A DNA stretch of 64,000 nt from Glandiceps talaboti (Eukaryota; Hemichordata; Enteropneusta; Spengelidae), in the NCBI RefSeq assembly GCF_964340395.1, contig NC_135553.1, forward strand, positions 21,124,449 to 21,188,448. The letters are read 5' to 3'. Under the pieces are notes generated by a model that was not told the DNA's origin, ran no database searches, and saw only the letters and a program-made list of their open reading frames with translations. This document shows positions 25,515 to 53,000 of the stretch, piece by piece. A program made the translations under genes and the position numbers. Within the stretch, counting starts at the first letter, position 1, and each line of letters starts with the position of its first letter.

Positions 25515-26366
25515 GGGACCGGTCAGTTTCTTCAGCCGGGGGGGGGGGTGGATTCTTAAATTGGACCGACAAAAAGTCACTGATCCCCCCCCCCCCCCCT
25601 ATCTGTAAAACCAAAAACAGGCTGACCCTGTATAATATAATATTCACATGACAGGTATTTTTTGATCGTGACTCAGTGTGGACTGCTTGACTGTCTAGCA
25701 TCTACTTTATAAGATCCCGGGTTAGCACTATCATAATTATAATTACTGACTACACAAGGTGAATATATTCCAAAAGGAGTTTAATAGCATCTTGAAAGTG
25801 AAAGGTATAGGAAAGCTTGGGCAGGGAATATGAATATCTCTTATGGGGGGTCCTGGAGGTTTTTTACTCTGAAAAGTAAATTTTGAGACTATTCAGACCC
25901 TTTCAGACAATAATTTCCAAGCTTTACAAGACAGCATCAACATGTAAAAAGCAACTACACAGGGTTGAAATACTTTTGAAATATACTTTGATAGCATCTT
26001 GACAGTAAGAGGGGAAGAACTTGAGACTGGGATATGTCCACCTCATGTGGGGGTCCATGTGGTGTGGTAGCTAGGTAATACATGTATATGTATATGTATA
26101 TTTATAGTTATGCTTGAACTAATAGGTAATATTAAAGAATTCATGTAAGAAACAGGGAGAAGAACAAATATTGACAAGTACCACATTTCAGACAAGGCTA
26201 TATGCCATTGTAGAAAAAGGATTTTTTCTTCCATCACAATCCAAAACACAATAATCCACAATTCTGAAAACAGCATGACCCCCTACTGCCAATTTCAAAA
26301 ACAGAGTGACCCCCCTCCCAATCCACCGGACCCCCCCCCCCAATGCCGAAGAAACTGACTGGTCCC
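25515..26366. mobile_element. 852-bp TIR element with TAA duplication (PIF/Harbinger-like)
   Basis: The left end GGGACCGGTCAGTTTCTTC and the right end GAAGAAACTGACTGGTCCC are inverted copies with one mismatch. TAA flanks both sides (25512-25514 and 26367-26369). The interior has long C and G runs and no transposase frame, so it is a non-autonomous element. Class is inferred from the 3-bp TAA duplication. Confidence 0.8.
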
Positions 26367-27817
26367 TAAAGTTGAAACGGAAACGAATTTGTCACTGTCA
26401 TGAGTAATATAATAATAAACTTTTGGCGGTAAAACTAGAGTCGTTTCCAACAAGTTGTCTGGCTTACAGCTAACGTGATATTAAAGCCATGTGACTTTTG
26501 GCGGGTAAACCATTGAGTCATACTTATACGCCAACATGTTTCATGTTTTTGTCCAGTTAACAGCTCACACAGTTAATATCACGGTTTATAGAAATAGTTT
26601 ATTTAGAATCGGTTCAACGATATCAATAGTTAGTTTTGTTTATCTTTTTGTATTGAGGTAAAGTTGTAAATTTATTTACAAAGGCATATACAGTGAAGAC
26701 ATATACATGTATATGATTTTAACCACACGCCAGATTTAAAAGATCACGCACTCGTCTCCCATCTTTAAAGTATAGCTTAGGGGGTATGACTCAGTTGGTG
26801 TTGTTACACTCTCATCTGTTCTAGTCGTCATACATCCGACCTGCAGGGGGTTTTCCAAGAGAGAGAGAGAGAGAGAGAGGAGACAAAGAAAATGATAGAG
26901 GTCGAACATGTTAATGGTAAATGATAATAACTACTAGTTGTACTCTCAGCCTCCATGTAACACCGCTAGACAAGAACAGACACGTGATCACTCATGTAGA
27001 TTTCATCACATGATATCGGCGGAAATAAATCATTTCAAATAGGTAATATGTGTTGAATATACATTAAAGAATGTGTTAACCCTTCTGTTGAATGACATTA
27101 TTATTGGTTGATTTTATTACTAGCACGAATGCAGTCCATGAAATGAAATCTTTGATTTCAAAATAAAAGAAGTTTGACAAAAATAAGAACAAGCTTTTAA
27201 AGACCTATGGAAGTACGTACATCGTAAGTTACATTTCTTTATAGTGGTGTACAGATTAGTCTTGATCCATCATGCCAGTTTATGCAAAAAAATGCTTTAG
27301 TATGAGTAATGCAAAAAGTCCCCATAGCAACAAAGTCTCCATAGCAACAAAAAACAACAACAACATAAATTAGTTCAATCATACCTCTGAAAAAGTATCA
27401 AATCAATCCCTCGTGAGTTGAAAGTCAACAAAATGAGATTTTCTTCTTCTGAAGTTTACTCCTGAAAAACGATGACTGCAAACTGACCGAAGACAAACAT
27501 GATACCTCACTGTTTAACTACACAAGATGTAAATTAAGTATATCTTCAACCACACTGTACAACCAACTAACTATTAAACGCTTACAATGACAACAATGAA
27601 ATGAAATCGTAATTGCATTGGGTTGCCGAATTTTGGGTGCGGACCCAAAAATACCTCGATTAGATTTATTGTACTATACTGTGCATACAGGTACACAAAT
27701 ATGTTTATCCACCGGTGATTCAATATAATTAAGGATACACGATATAGCGATATAAGTATATCTAACTAAACAGTTTCAAAAAAGTGTTCCAATTCCATGC
27801 AGCTAGTAGTGCAGTAG

Positions 27818-27973
27818 TCTTGCTGCCAAACTCGTGACTGTCGTCCCTAAGCTTTGTAAGCTCCACGAGAAGTGAGGGACGCTAGACTAAAGTAAACTAA
27901 GTCCCTCACTTCTCATGGCTTCGCCGCTCGGATTACAAAGCTTAGAGACGATAGTCTCGTTTCCGGCAGCGAG
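27818..27973. mobile_element. foldback MITE, about 155 bp
   Basis: The left arm (CTTGCTGCCAAACTCGTGAC, CCCTAAGCTTTGTAA, GAGAAGTGAGGGAC) is repeated inverted in the right arm (GTCCCTCACTTCTC, TTACAAAGCTTAGAGACGAT, TTTCCGGCAGCGAG). No open frame. The surrounding 26367-28540 is otherwise intergenic with nothing supportable. Confidence 0.8.
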
Positions 27974-28538
27974 AAGTTAGTGTAGTACCAGTTACACACT
28001 GTTATTGCTACTTAGTTTGGAACAATTTTGTGAAACCTTCGGGTTATAGAAAGCACGGTTTTAATATTGATTGGGAAAAGGTTTGGGTTCATTGGAAAAC
28101 TAAATTAACATCAATTTTGTGCGTGCTAATAATGAAACATTGTACAACTGGAATTAAAACGAGTTGGAATGGATTTGTCGAGATCGTATTTAAAATGTCA
28201 ATAACAATATTTATACGTTTTAATATGAATCTTCATTATTTGAGCAAATTCACCCTACACCATTATAATAAAAATAATAAGTCAATAATTTAATTAATGT
28301 CAGATTTAGACAATATTTCGGCGAGACATTAATGTTGAATAATGAAATCATGCCTTATCGAGGTCCGTAGTACAGACATACCATTTGGAGATGGAGATTA
28401 ATTTTGAATTTTTTTGTTCAGTAGCTACTGATCTCTGAGAAAGCATGAAACTCTGAGTAACAACTTATAACACCCTTATCCTATAATGATCTGCTACAAA
28501 TATTCAAATATTGCATCGAGCATTGTTCTCTCCAGTGA

Positions 28539-28539
<1 letters not shown>

Positions 28540-28580
<41 letters not shown>

Positions 28581-28616
28581 CAAGAATATGTATATATGTA
28601 ATATTATACACCCATC

Positions 28617-28650
<34 letters not shown>
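28540..28650. repeat. CA microsatellites
   Basis: (CA)n at about 28540-28574 and 28629-28650, split by a TATG/ATACAT-rich spacer. Frames here on both strands are low-complexity by-products. Confidence 0.95.
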
Positions 28651-29255
28651 AAAAAAAAACCCACACATATATCATACAATTATTATATATATGTATATGC
28701 TCTCTCTGAAAGCTATCTCTGAAAAATCTCCATACTAATATTTCCTTGCAGGGTTTACAAGCGAGTAAAATCACTCACTGACATCCAGAAAGTTTAGAAT
28801 TGAAAAGCTGTATACTTTGCTTAGAATGTATAATAATAATCAATGCTTTCTCAATGTAAAGCAGAGATAGATATTTACAAAATACATGGCATCAGAAGAA
28901 AGGATTGCATGCTGGCTCTCCACATGTTCACCATAGTATTTCATACGATGCAATGTATACCTAATGCCTTAGGTGTGTATTCATGCAGATTGCATTTACA
29001 TTAACTGTGAGTGGGTCTTCTGACAATATACATATGTTTGGAGGATACACTCGGTTGGTAATGTCTGACATTGTTTATGAAACTAACCTCAGGGAAAATG
29101 AGTTCTAATTTTACATGTCTCCCGACGACTTCTTTTTTGGTCGAAGTTCTCTTCAAAGCCACCAGAATTGAACATGGCGTTGTGATAGTCAAGAAGGTTT
29201 TTAGGTAAATTCATCTTTTTTACCAAGGTTATGTTATGCCTCTCCCTGCCTGCTT

Positions 29256-29259
29256 GCGC

Positions 29260-29307
<48 letters not shown>
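29256..29307. repeat. CG then TG microsatellite
   Basis: A run of CG dinucleotides (about 29257-29273) passes directly into (TG)n. The following 29310-29470 resembles other low-copy dispersed repeats of the window. Confidence 0.95.
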
Positions 29308-29308
<1 letters not shown>

Positions 29309-29977
29309 TGTAAACACACTATCTCAAAAACCTATTGCATCGATTCTAATTAAACCTGCTACACATATTGCATACGGTAATGAAAATAACTGATCAGATT
29401 TTGGTAAACATCCAATAAGCATTAATTAATCATTTGCATAATTAATAATTTTTAGTAATTTATTGTGAATGTTATTTTTTTGATAATATATTACAATGAA
29501 TGATAGGGATAATTTATGATACTATACAAAATACAATATACATTTCCTTGATATAATTAGACAAAATATGTCTAGTACCTAGTTACAAATGCTATGTACA
29601 ATTTTTTCTTATTCCTTTCCATTTTCTATTTCACTTCCTTTCCTTTCCTTATTCCTATTATTTATAATCAAAGAAGATGTCTGTTTAATAATCCCCCATT
29701 TACTTGATTTCCAAGCTATATAGCAATGTTCAACTCTTTTCAACTACTTTTCAATTTTTGTTCACGTTAATTGAAGAGGGCAAACTGAATTTCTATAATA
29801 CACATCAATATATAATATATATCAATACATATCAATATATATAAAACACAGTATCAAGCAAGATACACATTTACAGGAGCCTTTACATAGTTTTTAACGA
29901 TGCTGCGATCATCATAATACATACATGTATTGAGCATGGTTTACTCCAGCATAGACATTTTACATATAGTGCATTGA

Positions 29978-30115
<138 letters not shown>

Positions 30116-30654
30116 GGCTGGGGGGGGGGGCTATAATTTTCACAGTTGGAGTTGTAAAGGATGCCAAACAGTGTTGTATTCTATTTACTGAAGCATGTTG
30201 AACCCTTACTTGCTATTACCAGAAAAAAAAACCTAGAATGTAGGAATTGAATTAATTTAACAATTTGATGACATATTTCATTATAGTAGCATATCATAAA
30301 ATGTTGAGGAAATCACAAATATGCTATCAAGTGTGATAACAATGTCAGAGATTTGAATTCAGTGCCACAGAAAGTAACTATGCACTGTAAACATTATACC
30401 ATTACATCACTATAAACATTAAAAACATGTAAACCTTTTTAAAGCTTTGGTTACTTAACACCTCCAGCAAATTCTGAGCAATCTGTCAGATCAACTTAGA
30501 CACGGTAGAAGAACAAGCTATTTGTTCAAAACATGTCTTTTTCTCAATCAAAAGTGGAAAAAGAGAACTTGTGTATGAATCTTAGTGCTTCTATGACAAA
30601 TACATGTACACATTGTATTATAAAGAGTATACATGTACTGGACAGGTATAGTTT

Positions 30655-31012
30655 AAAGTGACCATATGGATGAGGATTGGGTAATTATTTATTTTGGATT
30701 TTTAATTTATAAAACAATTTTATCATGGCCTTCCTACTTGAAAAATCAATGTGAAACAACATTGACCAAGTCCTTGTTTGTAACTCAATAAATTGCAAAA
30801 GATTAATAAATGTGTCAAATATTTGTTATTGTACATACCATAACACACTTTTTACACAATTATTAATCTTTTGCATATGTATTGAGTTACAAACACAGAC
30901 TTGGTCAATGTTGTTTCACATTGATTTTTCAAATAGGAAGACATGATAAAATTATTTTATAAATTAAAAATCCAGCTAAATACCAAATTCTCATCCATAT
31001 GGCCACTTTAAT
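30655..31012. mobile_element. foldback MITE, about 358 bp (family with copies near 34557 and 51355)
   Basis: The left arm (CATATGGATGAGGATTGGG, TTTATAAAACAATTTTATCA, TTGACCAAGTCCTTGTTTG, TAACTCAATAAATTGCAAAA) is repeated inverted in the right arm (TTTTGCATATGTATTGAGTT, AGACTTGGTCAATGTTG, TTCTCATCCATATGG). The spacer is short. It lies just beyond the last exon of the oxidoreductase gene. Confidence 0.85.
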
Positions 31013-31124
31013 CAAGGTTTTGTGTAAGTATTTTCATTCTAGTCAAATAGCTTTATATATAAACTCTGCTTGTGCAACTTTTATAACATGATGAGTTGGA
31101 CCATTTCCACTTTAGATCGATGTC

Positions 31125-46964
<15,840 letters not shown>

Positions 46965-47052
46965 ACATTGAAAAAATAAATGTTTCGCAGATTTAAAATG
47001 ACTACTTAGGGGAGCGTAGCTCCATTCCCCTACAGCGTTAAGTGGCTTCAAA
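46965..47052. promoter_or_regulatory. putative bidirectional promoter, oxidoreductase / MRPS9
   Basis: The proposed start codons of the two divergent genes are 88 bp apart. The interval contains a short dyad, GGGGAGCGTAGCTCCATTCC, and no TATA box placed well for either gene. Even if the oxidoreductase first exon is non-coding, the genes are head to head. On the oxidoreductase side an out-of-frame ATG lies 4 bases upstream of the proposed start. Confidence 0.5.
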
Positions 47053-50000
47053 ATGGCGACGACCATCACTGCACGTTTCGGTGTTGTTTTTACACGAAAC
47101 TGGTACAAAACGACCACGTCGTGCTCAGCACTTCTCAGAAATCAAACTGTAAGTATAAATTCAAATCTACTGTGTTGGGTATATGTGAAAATCCATAACC
47201 GATAATTCTGAAACGTCCAAATATTTCTCTTGAGCCTGCGTTCAGTATTTAGCGTCTGACATAACTCAGCTAGGTGATTCTGGAATTGGAAGTCATCCCC
47301 TCATTTCGGGTCCTGCTCGCAGACGGAGTGTGGGACCACGGGGAGTGTAGTATTTCTTAGATTGTTGTTTTCCTCGGCTACAGTCTAAATATGACAACGT
47401 TTTGACTTGAAATACATTTCCCGTACCTCTACGGAAAGAACAGCTATCTTGTTGTAAAGAGTGCATATCATAATCATGTATATTGAGTCAAACATATATA
47501 CTATTTAGTAGCAGTAGTCGTGTGATATTTTCCTTGGAAAAAAAAATTGAAGCAATAATACCTGTGCCTGTGTTTAAAGGGAATCTATTAATGTCCCAGG
47601 CTCCCTAAACACCGTAGAAGGAAAGGGACATTGTCAGAACGAGTATAAAAATGGCGTCAGATTCAGGTAGCATCATATTCAGCGTCAGATAGCCTCAGAC
47701 ACCCGGCGGACTCAATCAAACCTGTAATACCATTGAGACTACAGGGAAAGATTCCACTTCACAACCTTTTGACGGAAGGAGGAATGTCTCTGCTTGCACA
47801 ATTTTTAGAATTTAAATTTTTAAACATAGCAACATATTACGTATGTAAACTTAACTTTCACTGACACCTTTATTCATGCCATGTACATTATTGGCAAAAT
47901 GTATCAACCAACGAACATACAATGGCTGAACTTGGGATATCAATGTCTCAGTGACGAGTATTTCAACTCTAGATTTCACATATTTTTTCCAAATAAAAAT
48001 TGTAAAAGCAGAGACATTCCAACTACCATCAAAGGTTGTGAAGAGGAATCCTTCCCTCTAGTCTCAATGGTATTATTTCCGGTTTGATTGACTCCGTTGG
48101 GTGTCTTCAGATCTGAGGCTATCTGACGCTGAATATGGCGCTATCTGAATCTGATGCCAACTTTATACTCATATTGTCAGAACCGAGTCTCAACTGTCTG
48201 CAAGCAGGACTGGTGTAGGGTCTACATGTATAGTTATGTGTGACTATGATAGTATTTGCACATCCCGGTAACAGATGTCATGGATCTATTACATGTATTG
48301 AGATAATAGATCCATGCAGATATCTGGGAAAATATGAATAAAACAGTATAATCGAGCATGTATGCTGTCCTAGCTACTAGTATATGGAAAGGTGTGTAAC
48401 TCCAAATGGCAAACAATATCTGTGGCCTGCACCATTTTTTCAACGATCTCTCGCCATTAAATTCAACAAATACAACACATTGCTTTCAAGTGTTTTTGTC
48501 TGATGTCATCATGATTTTTCCAGTATGAGGCTGAATCTGAGGTGCGTATGAGACCATCTGATTCTGAGACTAAGTTTACATACATCCTTGGACTCGAAGT
48601 ATTGGTACATACCTGTAAATATTTGTCTACATTTATTTTATGTTCTGCAACTTATTCTCAAAGTAAACATGTTGCAAACAAGTCCCAGTAAGACTCATCA
48701 TCTAACAACATTTGCAAACCAGTTGTTTGTAGGGATTTTCATTAATGATGTTGTGTTGTAAACTTTGTGTTTGTATAGCCATATTCCACAATGCAATCTG
48801 CTAAGCAAGGCACAAACAGACAGGATACAACGAGAAGAGACCCAACCAGACGAGACTCACCAAGGGAAGACACAGTCCAAGGCAGAGCAGAGATGGCTTA
48901 TGCAGCAAGGAAAGCAACATATGGTAAGATTAGAATATATATGTAAAATAGTACTAGTAATATTCACTAACCTCATCCAGTACTTTGTCTAAGGGTGTGG
49001 AAATCCAAGAAGCGAGAGGAGAAATAAGTTTAAATTTTCATAGATTGACATTTCTTATACCTTAATTTGGTAGCAAACCCTGGTAAAATATTGGTGTAGT
49101 CAGGTTGTTAGTTGACTTATGGATTGGGTTCCGTCTGTCCGTCGATCCATCCGTCCGTCCGTCCGTCCATCCAGAGCCGTTTCTTGGAGATGCCTGGACC
49201 GATTTTTCTCAAACTTGGTACAGGGGCAACATACTATGGCATATATATGCATGTCAATTTGTTTCATGATATGATCCAATATGCCCACCTGGCAGCCATT
49301 TTGTTTGCGAATTTTCCCTGTCCAAAGCCATAACTCAGACATGTTTGAACAGATCTCATTCAAAGTTGGTCTTAGGACAGTGTTCTATGACATACATGTG
49401 CATATTCATTGTTGTCGTGATACGATCCAATATGGCTGCCTGGAAGCCATTTTGTTTTTGAATTTTCCATGTCCAAAGCCATAACTCAGACATGCTTGAA
49501 CAGATCTCATTCAAAGTTGGTATTAGCACAGTGTTCTATGACATACATGCATATCCATTTTCATCATGATACAATCCGATATGGCTGTCTGGCAGTCATT
49601 TTGTTGGCGCAGTTTTCATGTTCCTTAAAACCTAATCATAGTGGGGCCTATGTCATTCTCAATGACTTGTTGGATAGAGGTTTACCTAGTTACCACCCTG
49701 AACAAACTACTGCTAGGAAACCTCAGGGAAATATAGATTTACATAATGTACCCCTGTATGGGCAATACTGATTTCCTTGACAAATATAGTATCTTAATAA
49801 GTTCACTGGTACACACGAAAGAGGTTTATTATAACACGAAAGTATTTAGCCAGGAGTAGCTATCCATTATGCGCACAGTTAATCAGCCGTTCCTGATATG
49901 CCTGTAACTGGATTGAGATTAATGCCAAATTAGCAATAATACATGTAAGCCCAGTTACCTGGACAACAAGTATTTCTTCTTGCATACCACAGGGTACAGA

Positions 50001-53000
50001 CTACTTCTCACTCAATACCTCTATGGTTATAATGAAGTGCTTGTTATATATAGTGAAGTATGTACTGTGTACAAAATAGAAGTGTATAGGGAAATGCTAG
50101 GGTGTTTGTATGAACAGAATGTTCACTAAAACAAAAGTTCAGTATGAAGTGGTTACTATAATCACTTGCCTGGAAATAGGCTACATACACAATGTATGAT
50201 GATGAGTATTACTTACAAAATGTATGTGTTGTCTGTTTTGTAGTTTGACATTCCAAATTTTATTTACGCTTTTGATTAAATTTCAAATATCAAGATATGT
50301 TATTTTCAATATCTAGATACACTTATAAAGAAGGAAGCAGAGGAATATGAGAGAGGAAAACGACACCTTGCCAACATGATGGGAGAGGATCCGGAAAACT
50401 TCTCTCAAGCTGATATAGATGTAGGTTCAAGTTTTGCTAAGGGACGATTACACAATATCGCACAAGCTCAAAAAGTGAACTTCGTTCTTTGATGGGGGTG
50501 GGGGTGGGGGGGGGTGGGGGGTGATCTAAACAAACAATGTTCATGTGTTGAGCTTGTGCGACATTGTGCGATTGTCCCTAAAGACAGCATGAAATGAAAG
50601 TTGTTGTCTACGTGGCTGGTACTCTGTTCCAGGTGAAAACTGCAACTTGTACTGAGGGGTGTGATGTGGGGGTTTAGGAGGTTTTGGATTTGAGAGAATA
50701 CTGTTTGTTAGTATTCTGAAAAATTTGTCATTTGTATCAAAATTCCAATTCCAATTCTGTGAAGTAATACAATTGACGCTGACTTTAGTAGTTTGTCATG
50801 AGATCGAAGAGAAAACTGCTGCTTATTGTATGAGGGATGTGAGTCAAGATGGAAAAGCAGCTCCACATATCAAGTATGGTACTTCTATGTTGATGATATT
50901 TAGCTTTTAGTGTGAAAACTGTCGATAAACATACAACTGTTGCCTGTACTGTCAATGATCAGTAATTGGTCAGTAAGGGTTGGTGGTGGCACTTGCTTCT
51001 TACCACTTTAGTCAAGGCTCTAAAAGCTAAACATCATCAACATAGAAGTACAATACTTGATATGTGGAGCTGCTTTTCCATCTTCCATCATCAACAATGT
51101 TCATGTGTTGAGCTTGTGCGAGATTGTGCGATTGTCCCTAAAGACAGCATGAAATGAAAATTGTTGTCTACGTGGCTGGTACTCTGTTCCAGGTGAAAAC
51201 TGCAACTTGTACTGAGGGGTGTGATGTGGGGGTTTAGGAGGTTTTGGATTTGAGAGAATACTGTTTGTTAGTATTCTGAAAAATTTGTCATTTGTATCAA
51301 AATTCCAATTCCAATTCTGTGAAGTAATACAATTGACGCTGACTAAGTATATAGAATGTGAAACAGCATAGACCAAGTCTGTGTTTGTAACTCAATATAT
51401 TGCAAAACGCTAAAGAAATATATGTAAAACGTTTAAAAGATTTTACATATTTATTAATCTTCTGCCATATATTGAGTTACAAACAAGGACTTGGCAAGTG
51501 TTGTTTCACATTCATTTTTTCAAGTAGGAAGCCGTCATAAAATTGTTTTATAACTGAAAAATCCAAATTAAATACTCAATCCTCATCCATATGGTCACTT
51601 CAAGACTGAAAACACATCCTATTATCCTAGTATTGGGTGGTTTGTGAATAAAAAACTCTAGTATGATGATACTAGTGTAGTTATGTATGCTTTCCAATCT
51701 TTATGAATGTTGTAGTGATTTTGGCATCACTATTGTTGTAGATAGACATTACAGCGCCACCAGGAGTTGATGACTGGCCAGTCTATGATGAAAATCATGG
51801 CGTACGATGGCTCTGTATGAAATTTTATTTCAATTTTTTTTTTCAGAGAGCGATCAAGTACCTCTTACCATCAGGACTTTTTGATAAGAGAGCTAGACCT
51901 ATAATGAAGCACCCCTCAGAAATATTTCCACCACAGAAAGAAACCCAGGTAGACTCCGAAGGAAGACCGTTTCACTACTTATTTTACACAGGAAAACCCA
52001 ACTTTTTCAATCTAATGCATGTAAGTATGGGTTTGGAATTATTCTCTCTTTCCGAGCCTCTTAAAGGGGAACACCGCTCCTGGAAATAGAGAGGTTTTCA
52101 TAAACTTGTTCTTGAGTCATTTCATGGTGTGACATCACCTACAGTTATTTGTGATTTCAGAGACGCATCAATTTGATCTTGTGCCGTTACCTCACATACT
52201 GAACAATAGTATATGTACACTTTTGTAAAATGCACCAAAATTTACACCCCCCCAACAAAAATGTACACAGTAAATGTATGCCTATTTAACAACTCATAGT
52301 AATTTGTGAAAAAAATATAAGGATTCTATTTAATAATGATTGGTACTCTTGTCTCACATGCAAATTAGTTGTCATATGACATATTGATATTGAGAATTTT
52401 TTTATATTAAAATGCAAAATGTTAGTTTTGATTCAAATTTATGTGCATCGTCATAAACCATAGCCTCTTTTATGGCACAGTTCAAAACGCCCCACCAAGT
52501 GGTTCGCAGTGTCGCGGAAGAAATAATAGCTCTGGTTTGCGAGAATGATTTATGTGTAACATTTTTATTTTTGTCCTTTTGCCAGAATGCCTATGCTAAA
52601 CTTGTAGAAATTCAAGGTATTGAAGACAAAATGTTAGCCAAGGGAATATACAAACCAGGTGTTGAACCTTTGTAAGTACATTTACTAGCCAACTTTATGT
52701 GTATGAAAACTATGACGTGGTTTTGATGATGAATCATTTCACATCAGGAGATGATAGCTGACATTTGATTTAGTCTTTGCTACCATTGGTCATAGCGAGA
52801 TGTCAACTGACTGTAGACTTGGTCTACCATTGGTCATAGCGAGATGTCAACTAACTGTAAACTTGGTCTGCCATTGGTCATTGGGAGATGTTAACTGACT
52901 GTAGACTTGGTCTACCACTGGTCATAGCGAGATGTTAACTGACTATAGACTTGGTCTGCCATTGGTCATTGGGAGATGTCAACTGACTGTAGACTTGGTC

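Noticed and set aside
28030-28293. 87-codon + strand frame
   Set aside because: AT-rich sequence, no motif, no supporting exon structure.
50533-51344. A miniature LTR retrotransposon (252-bp direct repeats around a short core)
   Set aside because: The repeat ends lack TG..CA, there is no primer-binding site or polypurine tract, no target duplication, and one end falls inside a MITE; a segmental duplication explains it better.
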